From NCBI GenBank assembly GCA_960531495.1, contig OY482846.1, positions 36,122,565 through 36,186,564 of the forward strand: 64,000 nt of DNA, written 5' to 3'. The first letter of the stretch is position 1. Every line of letters starts with the position of its first letter. Below, piece by piece: positions 23,381 to 36,689 of this stretch. Under the pieces are notes generated by a model. That model had not been told where the DNA came from. It saw nothing but the letters and a program-made list of their open reading frames with translations, and did no database searches. The translations under genes and the position numbers were made by a program. Origin of the DNA: Zeus faber (lineage: Eukaryota > Chordata > Actinopteri > Zeiformes > Zeidae).

Positions 23381-24717
23381 GTAAGTGGTATTTGTGAAAA
23401 GTAGGGCCAGACATGGTAAAGTTAACTGGGTCTACCAATTAATTTCTACATAATAGTTCTTCTTTACCTCATTGTATTTGCAGAGGAAGGAAAAGGGTCG
23501 GTAGGCTTCGATGGCTTCGTCTGTCATTTAGAATTCGGTCCTGTATATGTTTATCTTTCCTCAGAAGGTCTAACAGGACGATGAAACGTTAAAAACATAT
23601 GGCCTAAAGACCTACACCAGTTCATCCATCTCGGGTGGGTTCTCCCACTGTTTGTTCACATTTCATATTTTATACGACGGAAAATAATAAGTCATACCGT
23701 TTGTATTTTGATTGTTCCAGCCTCATTGCATCTCACAGCTCAGCTCTCTAGCGCCCAGACGGCGGCCAAATGCACGAGGCCTCTGCTTGTCTATTTGGCA
23801 ATGTGCTGAGTCACGCTAGTGTAGGACTGGAATGTATTCACCGCCGTAATTTCAAAGCGGGTGCCAGTGCAGCTGTGGCTCCCGTCCCAGCCCGCTGCAA
23901 ATGTCAGCACCATCCAGATAAGGCAAGGTGAAAAGTGTAGACCTGCGTAATCTGACTTCCACACACTTTTGTTGTGGCCTTCCTTAACTTTCCAGCGCTC
24001 TGTTTTGTATGCGGAAAACTTGCTCCTGTCTGGCACTGGAAATGACTGGAGTTTTGCATATATTTTTTGTGGTTACGTCAGGAATTAGGTGAGAGATGTT
24101 TAACTTAAGGTATAAGATGGTTATGCTGGGGTATTATATTACCTGTCAGATATTTAAGTTGGGGCATAAGGTTGGACAGATTAACACAGAAATGTAGGGA
24201 AATGCAAAAACATGAAGATTAATTAACAAAAAATGTGCTTCAAAGCAAGAAGTAATTCTAATTTGGTAACGCGTACAAACTTAAGCAAACCCTAGTGATA
24301 AAACATTTAACTCCTTGGAGATCTGGCTCTTGATGAGTGGCTCAGTGAAAAGATTTGTACAATTTTACGACTCTTTGTCCAAGACTGTAAATATCTATTA
24401 GTCACATACATATTGCACTGTACATACAACACGTAGTCAAATGATTTTTAGCAACCTCCAGAGACTGTGCTGGACAAAGTACAAATACAAGAAAATAATA
24501 AGTAAAAGAAGATAAGATCAAAAAATTTGAATGAAAATACGAGTAAAGAAAAAAATACAGCATCAAAACCCCAAATTACCGGATCTACACAATTATGTAC
24601 ATTGCGCAATATTCTTCTGCAATATATGCTGTGCAATGTTTGCGAACTGAGAATAATAATAATACATTTCAAAGAATATAAATGTGTGCAAAGTATTACA
24701 ACAGTGAGGTGGACACA

Positions 24718-25880
24718 TTATTTGTGAGGTGAGTCCTGGGTTGTGACGGAGCTCAGTGTCCTCATGGCTTGGGGGAAGAAGCTCTTCCTGAGTCTCTCTG
24801 TTCTGGTCTCGTGGGTGCGGAGTCTGTGTCTGCCTGACCGCAGCCACTGGAACGGTGCACGGTCGGGATGGTGGGGACCCTTAACAACCCTCTCAGCCCT
24901 GGTCCTGCACCGGGGGTCCTGTCGGAAGGGTGAGCGTTGTCCCGATGGTACGTTCAGCCGAGCGTACCACTCTCTGCAGGGCTTTGCGGTCCTGAGAGGA
25001 GCGGTTCTCACACCAGGCGGCGATGCACCCTGACAGGATGCTCTCGATGGCACCAGAGTAGAAGGCTTTCTGGCTCTGTGGAGAGACTCTGAACTTCCTC
25101 ACTTGTCTGAGGTGATAAAGGCGCTGCCTCCCCTTTTTCACCAGTGTCTGCATGTAATGTCCATGTGAGGTCCTCAGTGATGTTTACACCGAGGTACCTG
25201 AAGCTGCTCCCCCTCTCAACTGGGGCCCCGTTGATGGTGAGAGGGGTGGAGATCCTCTGCCGCGTCCTTCTGAAGTCCACCACCAGCTCTTTGGTTTTAC
25301 TGATGTTCAGGTTGAGGCTGTTGGCCTGGCACCGCCGTGCCAGGTCCTCCACCCCTCCCAGGTACTGCAGGCCTTCTCGTCGTTGTTTGGGATCAGACCC
25401 ACCACAACTGTGTCATCAGCAAACTCGGTTGTTGGAGCTACTCTTGGCTACGCAGTCATTAGTGAACAGAGAGTATAGCAGAGGACTTATGACGCACCAC
25501 CTGGAGTCTGTCGGTCTAGGACCCAGTTGCACAGGGGTCCTAGGGGTCCTCCGGACAGTCCAAGTTCCCTGAGCTTGGTGACCAGTCTGGGGGGGACTAT
25601 GGTATTGAAATCTGAGCTATAGTAAATGAACAACATTCTCTCATACAGTAATTCCCCCCGCCCCGCTGTCAAGGTGGGATAGGGTGGTGTGCAGTACGTG
25701 GGTGGTTGCGTCGTCGATCGGCTGGGGCGGTAGGCAAATTGTAATGGCTCCAGGGTGCTTGGAGAGAGATATGCAAGGATAAGGATTGCAAATCAAGGAT
25801 GGCAGATGCAATCCTTAATCGGTCTCTCAAAACACTTCATGACCGCCGAGGCGAGAGCGACAGGACGGTCATTCACAGTC
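24718..25880 (-). pseudogene. Decayed LINE reverse transcriptase (Jockey superfamily)
   Basis: Read on the minus strand, successive frames give MLFIYYSSDFNTIVPPRLV (RT finger/palm region, normally DYSSAFNTI), KTKELVVDFRRTR and SSFRYLGVNITEDLTW (RT thumb), ALQRVVRSAERTIG, and the C-terminal SFFPQAMRTL. These are the ordered landmarks of fish L2/CR1/Rex-type non-LTR retrotransposons. The frame shifts several times and the endonuclease domain is missing, so it is an inactive 5'-truncated copy. The exact clade cannot be fixed by eye. Confidence 0.85.
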
Positions 25881-28539
25881 ATTATTCAGTACTCAAAATG
25901 AAGACTCAGGGCTGAGTTTTGCGAATATTATTGCAAATATGCAATTGCAAATGTATTGTTCTGTGGGTTGGCCATTGGGACTGACTGCTGTCCAAATCAG
26001 CCTTAACTGAACCGTGCATAACGGGGACACTCTCAGACACTCTTGTGTGTTTTTTTGTTTCTTTTTATATTCCTTTGTTAGGAATTTGCCTTGTATTTGT
26101 TTCCTTGTTTCATTTACTTGGCATTATGCAGTATTTTTCTTCCCTAACAACACGTTCCCATTGTTGAGTTTGCTTCAGAGGTTTGTATGTTGTTTATTTT
26201 CCCCATTGTTTCACACTTTTGAAGTACATCTGTGCTTGTGGGGACCGTCTACAGTAGCTATCAGGTTAGAAGTTTAGGGTTAGCTCAGATTTTTGGAAAT
26301 GGTCATTTTAAGCTATTACGCTATGTTGTTACAAACTCTTTTCCTCAAGGAGTTGAAAAGTTCCTTCAGGCTCTTGAACGTACCAGTGTCATGTCCATTG
26401 TTTTTCATGCTACCACATTTCCCTTTCATACACTATTTGATGCATACTATGGTTTGGGACAAACTACAAGTACTTGCATACCGACTTGGCGTTCTACATA
26501 GTATACTTTCTTTCTATGCTCGTGGGTTTCGTCTTTGTTTCCTGTGCATTCTGGGTTGAAATTTGCACACATCAGTGTTACACGGATGTATGTTTGCAGA
26601 CACCCGGGTAAGAAGTTCCCCGGACGCACGGACTCAGGAGCATGCCTCCGGGTCTTCGGCGCACAGGTCTTCAAGCTGGTCCGTCCTCAAATCTAAGCTT
26701 GTCGCCTCAGGGACGGAATCTCGACCTCGGCCTCACACAAAACGTACGCGCGGCGCCGCCGTGGAATGCAAGCGACGTCAATCTGGCGAGAGAACAGACA
26801 TCGCCGGGGTTACAGGTCGGAAGACAAGACCTCGAAAAATGCCTCCGCTTAACTTGTTTCTACTCTGTGCATCCCCTTCAGCAATGAAAGAGAGAAAAAA
26901 ACAAACAAAAAAACAACTGGAGCACGAGTTCATCAATATTAAACCCGACCCCTGAAAGATGCACTCACGTTTGCTGGAGCAGTTTCATTCATTCATTTTT
27001 TACCGGTTACGGGGCATATTCAATTTTGCTCTTCCTGTCGGAATAAACCGGAACGTAGATAACTGTGTATGTATGTGTGTTTTTATGTTATGACACTGCT
27101 CTCTAGATCCAGTCACATTGCGCTGGCGATTCTGTTGATGTTCCGGAACGTCGCTCTTGAAATGGCGGACAAAGCGCCTTTAACATGGTAATCCATGAGA
27201 TTGTTTGTTTCGGGTGGATTTACACCGCGAGTCCAGGAATTCCATTTCAACATCCAGGTTTGCCCTCACCCCGCTCTGAGACAATCACATTGTTTTCTCT
27301 GAAGTATCCCTTCATCCGACTCCTCTGTTTGCCGGGGAAGGTGGGACCCCGCCACCAAGAATGCATTACCACACAAAGTGGAGCAAATGCAGAAATTGCA
27401 GGCTGTTTCAAACACGGCCTTTTGTTTTTGGGGAAAAAAAGATTATATCACACCCGTGGCTATAGCTGATTTCTCAGGGTTGGACATGAGAATCTACGAG
27501 AAAAAAACAAAAAGGACAGAAGTTGAAATCACAACCGTGCGCACTACGGTGATTGAAGCGCTGGTCTGCCAACTTTTCTTTCCCGTTGATTCAAACAACT
27601 TCTGGAAACAGAACACGGCGCCAACGCGTCGCGAACGCCAAAGCTCGACCACAATGCATAAACAACAGCACTGATTTATTTATGAGCTGAAGCCGGATAT
27701 CAAATCAGCAGAACCCTCGGCTTGGCTGCCCATGGAGCGAGAGAGAGAGAGAGAGACAGAGAGAGAGAGAGAAGTACGGGCAGTGATTGCAATTTGGCTT
27801 TTCACATTTCCCATTAGGAAATGAAAAGATCCACTCATCAATAAATTCACCCCTGAGTTTATTGATCATCCCTTCCTTTTACTTTCCTTTCCCGGTGTTT
27901 TTGTCTCACGTTGAGGCTTCCTTCCTTCCATTTCTCTCCTTCCTCCTCGCCCCCCGCGCCCCTCCCTCTGCGTCGCATCCCTCCTTCCTCTTTGCTGCAG
28001 CGCGTCCCTGTGTTGGACGGTGGGCCACGGCGGTGAGTGATTACTGTTTGGGCGGACGCCAATATCACGGCCGAGCACGCCGCGACCCAAGGGGCCGCGG
28101 CCTTTATTAAATTCAGTCCCCGTTCTCGGCCGGGCGCCGCGGAGATCGGCCTCGATTCATCGTCGGATGGTGGCGGCCCCACCGACGCCCGGCGTTCCAC
28201 GCCTCTTCTCCAAAGTCATTTTGATCAAAGGGGGATTTGGAGCAGATTCATCAAATTGTTTAAACCTGTTATCAATAGAGGCCGGTTTATTTGGAGCGGT
28301 GGCGGCTTACGAATAACTGTAGCAGTTCAAATTTGGCTTCCGAGGTTGATTGAAATTAACTCTTTGGCCATTGTTTTCCAGCAGGGTGGAGGAGCAACTA
28401 CGAGGATTATAGGATTGCACCCTGACAAAAAGGAGGTGGTTGGTAATTAATCAGAAAACAGCGAAAGTCAATTCAAGCATCGGCCTCTTTACGTCCCTTA
28501 TTTGATTCCTTTTTTGAGCTGCCACTTTTGAAAAAAATC

Positions 28540-28690
28540 AGACGTGCAATGTATTTGCGTCACGCTCGTGCTCCTCTGTATGCTGTCACCGGTGTTGGCT
28601 GGGGGGCGTCCGCCTCTTCCGGCAGAAAGGCAGCACAGCTAGTCGCGGTCCGATGGAATTCCGGGCCTTGGAGCGTAATCCCTCCTCACA
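28540..28690 (+). repeat. Dispersed repeat family A, copy 3
   Basis: Starts caatgtatttgcgtcacgct and tgctcctctgtatgctg, matching the starts of copies 1 and 2, and shares the gcagcacagctagt segment with copy 2. More diverged and shorter. Confidence 0.55.
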
Positions 28691-29459
28691 CAGACGCGCT
28701 TATTTCCACTGGAAACAAGATGTTATGTAATGTATGTGTTACGTAAGCAAAATTAAGAAACGCCGCGATGCAAAGTGCAAATGCAGGCCGGTGTTTTCTA
28801 AGATGGTCCTGAGGACCCGGGACGTCCTCCATGACGGTTCGACCCCCGCCCCCCACCCGCTCCCTCCCCCCACCCGCTCCCTCCCATACACACTCTGTAG
28901 AGGAATTGTGGTTACTTGATATACCAGGGAGGTGAGTTCTGCAGAGGGCGGAGGACATCGATTGATTTCGTACTCAAAGCACACGTATCACTCATTTTAC
29001 TCTGTTTTCTATCTGTATCGTATTTTTGTTGTTATTTATTTATACAGGCTTTGTTCAAACATTCCATTTGCTGGGATAGCTATGCTCACCGGGGCTTCCC
29101 CATTAAAAGGGCAAAGGTACAACATTAACATGTTAGAACGCAGAGTGATTACTCTAACGGCACTCTAAAGCTCTGAGAGGGAACAAAAACAACTTAATCC
29201 CACCCCCCCACCCCCTCAAAACATGCGTTAATCCACGGCACACAGCATCCGTTTGTGAGCGGATTTGTCTGATCAAACTTTCCCTTAACATATGATGACA
29301 TAACACCCTGGAGTGGAGCTGTCGGTCGGTGGTCTTTTCTTTTATTTGTGGGCGGTTATGTCGACAGGTAGCGCAGAGGGATTCTGGTCCACTTCGGTCT
29401 GATGTTTGAGCATTTTACAGAAGACAGTCTGACCTCAAAACCGGACGTTTTTTTTTTTT

Positions 29460-30120
29460 GTTGTCGTTGTTTTCTAACAAATTACATATAGAGAGGAGGA
29501 CGCAGAACAAATGCATTGAATGGCTGTATTAACGCTTCTTCATCATCTTCTTCTGCATTCATTGTATTGACATTTCTTTCACAAAATACAAAACAAGTGT
29601 ACGTTAAGAAGCCAATGGTTGAATTTTGTTTGTTGTTTTCTAATTAATCCCATAATGTACATAGAGGAGCATATAGACCACATGCATTGTATGTTTCGTC
29701 ATTGATCATTTTTAACAAAATAATCTCACGGTTTACCACTTTGATGCAGTTTCAACCCAGGGGAACGGTACTTATCACAGAGGCTGACGGTTGAATTTAG
29801 TTTGTTGTTTTCTCATAAATAACATACGTAGAGGAGCAAATGCCCAACGTGAATGTACTGAATGGCTGTTTCTTGACATGTTCCGGCTAAAATAAAGTAT
29901 CAAATGTGGCCATTTTGAACAAAACAGATTACCACAGATTACCACTTTAATGAAGCTATAACCCAGGAGAGTGGTGCTTATCATATGAAATACAATACGA
30001 GTGCCCATTAGGAGGCTGAGGGCTGAATTTCGTTTAATTACATGCGCCATGCAAACCAATTGCACGACGGTTTGACATGCGACATTTTCTTTCGACAAAA
30101 TAATCTCACAGAGAAACCAA
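29460..30120 (-). repeat. Degenerate tandem array (about 170 bp period) of family A units
   Basis: The marker gttgttttct recurs at 29466, 29632 and 29804 (spacing 166 and 172), each time followed by ATAGAGGAGC-like sequence, a CATGCATTG-like block and caaaataatctcac. A fourth, rearranged unit lies near 30025. In reverse complement the units match family A copies (caatgcat...tgctcctctat; ccctgggttgaa). Confidence 0.65.
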
Positions 30121-31475
30121 CTTCAAGTTTGAGTCACAGCCCAGAACCGCTTTCTCCAATTTGCCCCGTCACAGATTCCAGCAGACCTAAATAACCTTTT
30201 GAGAGACGGGGAATCAACTCACTTGCCCCGTGTTCATCTCATTTGGGCCAAAGCAGCGCGCGGATCGCCTCCGCTCCTCAAAGTCTTGACAGGCCGCTAA
30301 CGACACCTCCGAGGAGCCTGTTCGGAGCGATAGCGTGGCGGCGGTGTGACTCCGATACGGAACATTCGCTGCAGAGTCAATAATGAGGCCCGACGAAATC
30401 CACGGAGGAAACGGAACAAGACCTAATGAACTGTCAGCAAGAAATAGCGGGATCGTTACGGACACTCCTTGCAATTAAAGTGTGATCTTTTGATCACCTT
30501 GGTTTCAGGGGTGGACGTTGACCGAGTCATTTTCCTTCAGCGCTGTATTCCAGTGCAGCTTGGGGCGTATTTATTTCCGCAGGTTTCAAAGCAGATATCT
30601 TACTTTTTACCGCTTTACATTTACTGACACGCAGGGGGAAACGGTTTGGGCAGCCAAAACAGGATATTCACTTCCACTTTAGCTCAGCCAATCGAGGTTA
30701 ATGTATTCAGGAAGAACTGTGTATTTAAAAATGAAACATAATATACAGTAATCTAATAATTACGCAGTATGTTGTTCAAGCTGAGCAAGTATGTTGATGG
30801 GTGTTTGCATGTATACTTTGCATTGTTGGTCTCATCACATCTTGGAGGGTCGTGCAGTTATTGCCATTTCTTTCTTCCGGTCATTCCCCTTTGCTGTGGA
30901 GCGTTGACGTTGTGTTTGTGGAGACAATCTGGGGGGGTTGATCTCCGGCGGGAGGGTGTAAACGTGACCCCAGACACTTGAAACGGTGTGGAACACTGGA
31001 GTCCTCTGTGCTTTAATGACAAGAGGACTTTACCCACGTTCATTACGCGACGCTATACTATTTGACTCCGAAGCCCAGTTGCTGCTTTGCTTTGTCGTGT
31101 TGTTAGTTGTGGCAAAGCGTCTCAATCCGCTCGGCTTTGCTGACGGAAACAACCACTGAGAACTTCGGTTCGAACTAATGTATCCCAGAGCACTCGGCAC
31201 CGACCTCTCATCACTGACTCAGTTCAACCCGGCCTGGTATTGCACCTCAATTTCGCCACCCGTCCTGTTAGTTTGGATCCAGCAAATTCTCTGTGCTGGT
31301 TAGGACGGCCTGTTCGGAGTCCCTACAGCTGGGGCCACATTACGTGATTTTTTTTTTTTTTTTTTTTTAATCGTGAATGACAATGAAAAGATCGAGCGGC
31401 GCACATTTAACGACTGACATTTACAGATTTTCTGTCTCTTCGGCACACACATAACAGCTGCTGTCTTGGTTTCCG

Positions 31476-31868
31476 GTGGCACAGTGCATTGCACTGCTGC
31501 CTCACAGCAAGAAGGTCCTTGGTTTGGATTCCCCGCTGGGGTGCTGTTGGCGCCGTGCTCCGGTGGGTTATCTCTCAATTAGGGTCCGTTCTGTGTGCTC
31601 ACAAGGGGTTTCCTCCTTGTAACATCAGTAAGGACCCCCACCAAAAACATGCACAACATCGTCGTCTGACCAGCGATGGACACTTGGAATTGGCCCCCGG
31701 GCGTAGAAAGGAATTTTCTACTTTTTATTTTATTTTATTTTTGTACTTTTTCCTAGGACTTATTGTGTGCTATCACCGGGTGCGTTGCATTACATTTCAC
31801 TGCATATATGTATGGAAGTATGTATATGTATGTGACAAATAAAAAAAAAATCTTGAATCTTGAATCTG
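31476..31868 (+). mobile_element. tRNA-derived SINE
   Basis: The head has an RNA polymerase III A box (tggcacagtgc at 31477) and B box (ggtttggattcc at 31521), 5'-gtggcacagtgcattgcact and ctcacagcaagaaggtcc, as in fish tRNA-derived SINEs. The body ends in aataaa plus poly-A and tandem cttgaat units, a LINE-borrowed tail. About 390 bp in total. Confidence 0.75.
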
Positions 31869-31869
31869 T

Positions 31870-33548
31870 ATGCTGCCCACTGCCCACTCTATGGTACTTT
31901 ACGTCACAATATTTTGACACCAAAACAAACATGATGACATACGCTGCTGTGCTTGTTTGTGCAGCAAACTTGCAGCGCTAAGCCGCTCCTCCATTCCGGA
32001 AGGCCACACTCGCCCACTTGCTGCTTTCTTTTGGCAAACACACCAAAGGATTTTGGAAAGACTAGCCTCGATAAAATCGTTCTAAATCGATGTTTGATTG
32101 AATTGTGCACTGGCCGACTGGGATTCTATTGAGACAGATTTGATTCTTTCACCCTCACACACACATGCTGATGACAGCTACGGTCCCGCAGCGCGACTAC
32201 CCCGGCCTACCGCGGCTCCACCCGGTCTCAAGCGGCTGCCGAAAGTCTTGAAAAGGCTGAGCTAAAATTGCCCGTACAGTAGGTGTGAACCGTGTGTGAG
32301 CGCACGTGTGCGAACTTGAGACCCGGAGATGAACTCGCGTCCCATTCTGAGACAAAACACTCAACGGAAATGAGCGGGAGAAGGAAAACAGGTCGATCAA
32401 TGAATGTGGAATCTTCAGCCATCTGGAGAGTTTTTACACTTTCCTGCCTACTCTGAAAAATAAAACCTCTTCTATTAATGGAAATCGTGCCAGTGGACTA
32501 TGTTGTTTGCCCTCAGCTTCTCTGTTCTGCGTAGCGCTATCTGAGTCACTTAACGTGAGAGGGCTATTTCAAGTTATTTTTTGCTTAGCTAGATCGAGGA
32601 GGGGAAAAGTCGATACCTCAACATGCACAGGTTCAGGCGTTACACAGAAGGAGATGCCTATTTCCAGCTGCCTGGCTGAGTGAGTTGCGGGACATCCATT
32701 TAACTTCCCAATCACTCAGGTGAATGAAGCACCACTAACGCCGGGCTAAAAGAAAAAGCCCGGAGCAAACTCCGACCGCTTGGACTGTCTCTCTTGGAGA
32801 ACAGGAGTGTTGTTAGGGGGAGATGGATCTGGTTGCTTACCCAAGAGTACACAAAACATCTCCAAAGTGGGGCTGAGATGGGGTTTTTTTTCGGTCCAGC
32901 GGCTGTGGAGGAAGAGAAAACTAGTTATAACAGTGCCACTTTTAGCATTCCAGCACGACAAGGAGGCAGAAGATTGGAAGTGAGAGCTTTTCTGGAAACA
33001 TACCGAACATTCTTCTTCTTCTGCTGATAACACGGCCGTAGTCAGTCCACGGTTTCTACTCACACTCCAAGCTCGTAGTATTGCCGTTTTTTTGCCACAC
33101 TGGGTTGGATCCGTTTAAAGGCCAAAACGAAATGGTCCTTCTCATGACACGAATCCAGCCCTGACGTGGGTGTGGATGTGGCTCAGCCTTGATCAGGATG
33201 GATGTGATCGAACTTGGGCCTCAGCAGGCTCCAGGGGGGAGGCTGATTGATCTGAATGTTGTGTCACGTGGGATTGATCACTCTGAAAATAGAGAAATCC
33301 TCAAGCGCCACATGTGGACCCACCGCTCCTTATTGTGAGAACGTCTGTCCTTGTTCTGCTGCATGTTTCAATACGCGTTAGGTCATTAGTCTTTGCGTCA
33401 TTAGTCTCAATACTGGCTTATGACTTCTCACGCTGATGTATTTGCAGGCAGACCTCCTCTCTGAGTCGTTATGTCTTCAATTCAGCTTGGGTTACTTTGA
33501 GGACAGGTTGTACATACTTGGAATCCCTTCCACTTTCACAGAACACAC
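31870..33548. other. Intergenic DNA, nothing recognised
   Basis: Unique-looking sequence with no exon chain, RNA gene or clear repeat. Short frames of 60-105 codons show no motif. Confidence 0.5.
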
Positions 33549-34326
33549 TAGGCTTGGGCAATCGTGCAAAATTCCAATCGCCCATCGCTGGGGGGGCAGC
33601 GATCGGCGATACACGATTTTATCGGGGGTTCGCGTGCGCATAGAACGTAATGTAATGGTGCAAATGTGTTCTCCCTTTTCCAGAAATTGTGGATTTACTG
33701 TTTGAAAGTAAAATGTTTACACAAAAACATCAATTTTTTACTAAATTAAGTCCCAAAGCAACCAAAATCAACGGGGAGACGTGCGCCTCAACAGTGGGGA
33801 CGCGCTGGGATTTTTTGGAACAGTACAGAGTAAGAACTTGGACGGTCCCTTAACTCTCACTTGTGTTGAAAATGTTTTCATACATGCAGGAAACAAACAA
33901 TCAATAAAAAGTTCTAAAATTAAAAGACAGGCACCGGAGCCGGCGCGCACTGCTGTCTGGAGGAGAAACAAAAAAAGAACCCTGCTCCAACAGCTGTGCT
34001 GCTCCGTTTGACCAGACCGGCAAAATGCCGAGAACCGGAGCTGGGGGTCCATGTGCCCTTTTTTTTTTTTTTTTTGAGCACCTGCCCCTCAAAGTTTCTG
34101 TACAGGACTGTAGAGTAGTTTCTCAACAGCCCTGAGCGGAATGGACGATGGCCTCCCCCCTCTCTGCTCCAGTTTCAGAACATGGTAAACTGCTCGTACT
34201 CTGTTTCAATTTTCAGATTTTTCCTGGTGGATAAAAGAAAACAAAAAACCGTCTGTCATCAATGTCAATCACGATCGATGGAGGCGATCGCTGATAGACG
34301 ATTTAATTGTAAATCGGCCCAAGTCA
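33549..34326. mobile_element. Possible non-autonomous hAT-like element
   Basis: The left end, taggcttgggcaatcg with cgcccatcgctg and gcgatcggcgata, is loosely inverted at the right end (gatggaggcgatcgctgata ... cggcccaagtc). Fish hAT elements often begin with a TAGGGCTGGGC-type terminus. The arms are diverged and no 8-bp target duplication could be confirmed. The interior has no transposase frame. Confidence 0.4.
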
Positions 34327-34606
34327 CATCGGCACAACTACTTGTCAGCCGCTCTCCTTATCTTCCTACCTCGTTTTGCCAAAATTGTCTCTCGCTGGTG
34401 TAGCTGGATATAAGTATCAAACCACAAAAATTTGCAAAACAATTTGTGAAATAAACACAAACCTCAAGTCTTCCTTCTCTCCATAGACTGATCAAATAAA
34501 ATTTTTTTTTTGCCAAAGGCTGAATTAGTAGAATACTAATTGCCACATTAATAGTGGCTGGGTTATAACAGGCCTTAACAGAGGTTATAGTAGGCCCAAC
34601 ACCATA

Positions 34607-35140
34607 TTTGTCTCAATGATGGCGTCACGCCCGCAGCCTCCTAGCTCCATGAGGGGCCGCTCATTTTCTATCATGGACACGTCGCCTGGCGCTAACCCCT
34701 TCCTGGCCCCCTCTGCCGCTCCTTCCCCCTGCACCTTCCCACAAACCTGAGGTCCATCAATCATCAAAGCCTGGTCTTCAAACCACTCGTCGCCAGATCG
34801 TCTGCTAATCTTACTCAGAGAAGAGAATTGTGTGAATTTGTGTGTACAGTTCCTGTACTAACCTGCCTTTCTCCCATTCCCATCCTGCCTTGCCGAGCCT
34901 GGTCGCCTGTCCCCCCGTCTGAAACCTGGATCCCTCCTTCCTCGGCCACACCATCCCTGCCCTGTCTGGCCTCGTCCCGTCCAGGTGGCCCGGCCTTCCA
35001 GGACCCGTCCGCCCGATCCTGCCCTACCAGGTCTCACCCCTCGTCTCGCCAGCGTCTCACAATAAAACTCCACTGTTAACCCAGTCTGCCAGCTGTCTCT
35101 GTGTCGTGCGTTTGAGTCCCCCCTAGCACTGGTCATAACA
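34607..35140 (+). mobile_element. Possible solo LTR of a gypsy-like retrotransposon
   Basis: C/T-rich sequence with a polyadenylation-like caataaaactcc at about 35.06 kb, followed by a 3' end reading gtctctgtgtcgtgcgtttg and finishing in cataaca. This R-U5-like ending is common in fish Ty3/gypsy LTRs. The 5' boundary is uncertain, no internal gag/pol adjoins it, and the target duplication is not clear. Confidence 0.45.
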
Positions 35141-36059
35141 GATTTGGCCTTTGTGTCCTTGACCAAGACTCTGAACTTCTGGAGAGCTGAAAAGGAAGAC
35201 TGTGGTCAGGCAGCTTCCACCCAACATGTGTCAAAAACAGCTACGTGATAAAAAAAAATAATTCCAATATCTCTTGCAACAGCAGACAAGCGCTCACAGA
35301 ATTGGACGCTATATCATCTAATCTCTGGACTGCATGTCGAAAGGTTCGTCGCTTTCATCTAGAACAGAATAATTCTAACAACTGAGTGCTCCAGCCTCTT
35401 GGTCCCCAGGAGAAAATACAGTTTCTGTGAACAATTTACATGGGATATTGTTATGAAAAGCAATTGCATGCGCTACGTCAGTAATGGCTGATACAACACC
35501 ACCCTCTAGCCGTGCAGCATTGAAAACACACCCAGTTATGGGCCCGTAGAGAACTTGTTTTTCTATCAGCCTTGGGAATGCTTCCATCTTCTGGACACAT
35601 GGAGCAAAGAAAATGTGAATAATATCTTAAATAAGGTAATTAGGTAAGTTGGAGAAATTGCGTATGACGACTTTGACATATTGCATTTTAAATAAGGTTG
35701 TGTCATGATGAACCATTCCCTTAAATTGATATTGGGCTGACTCTGTAAAACCCATAACATCATAGCAATGCAATTCAGCATTGCATATTTGTGGACAACC
35801 GGAAAAACAAGTTTGTCTCAAAAGGTAACAACAGGTGCCAAACTTGTAGCCTGACCAAAACATGCCCCTAAAGTGATTATGCATTGTTTGGTTGTAGGGT
35901 TGGAAATGGTTTGATTTAGGCAGGAGGTTTTGCACAGTTATGTTTAGGGTAAAGATTTGACACCAATCACCATCTTAGCAATACAAATTTTGCAAACGCT
36001 GGCACACCTTCCCCTAGCCTGCTTAGACTATCTGGAACACATACTTCGGCATCAGCAAG

Positions 36060-36680
36060 AAACACGGTTGAGGTGTCATTTAAACCGCTATGTAACAAGG
36101 ATCTTGTGGGTTTCAATTTTGTCCAAATCAATCCACATACGGAGCAGATATGAGTGAAAAACCTAACAAATTTGACCCAAAATATTCAATTGGTCTTGGT
36201 TAACTGACAGGTCACACGTCTCGTTCTTAAATGGAGGAGATGAGATTTACAGTAAGATGCTTTATGACATCATCATACGATTTACTATAAATGTACAGAT
36301 TACGATTGAAAATGTCCAGTTGGACCTTGTCCAGTATGTGGCATGGACTGGGTCACTTTGTATTTTTTAGATGTTACCAAACTATCGATTTACGTGTATA
36401 TTTATATAGCTTCTTACCTGGTAGATGTCAGTAGACCTGTTCAATTGATATTTTAAATCTCTGGTACACATTACTTTGCTGGATTAATGAAAAAAATAAT
36501 AGAAAATAATCTAGATAGTAGACAATTGAATAGAACTAGATAATCTAATTTAAATTAAAATGTCGTCAGCGCGTTCCTTGAAAACACTAAAATGTCCAAT
36601 AGAAGCCGTGCAATCGTAATTACCCACAGAAATATAACAATGTGTTTTGTAATTCATGGAAACGGTACTTACTGAGAATG
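36060..36680 (+). repeat. Dispersed repeat family C, copy 1
   Basis: About 600 bp similar to 41215-41945. Shared blocks include gatgagatttacagtaagat, gctttatga, gtgtatatttat, cttcttacctggtag and gattaatgaaaaa. AT-rich, no coding frame, no recognised terminal repeats. Confidence 0.75.
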
Positions 36681-36689
36681 TATCCAACT

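Larger units (their letters stand above)
25900..31470. other. Intergenic DNA with GC-rich blocks and repeats
   Basis: No supported gene. It contains a GA-rich repeat at about 27.74-27.77 kb, a GC-rich block at about 27.9-28.35 kb, a family A repeat copy at 28.54 kb and the family A array at 29.46-30.12 kb. Open frames of 90-137 codons here show no domain or splice-consistent partner. Confidence 0.5.

Noticed and set aside
27859..28450. Overlapping 113- to 137-codon frames on both strands
   Set aside because: Both strands are open because the region is GC-rich; no domain, signal peptide or splicing pattern.
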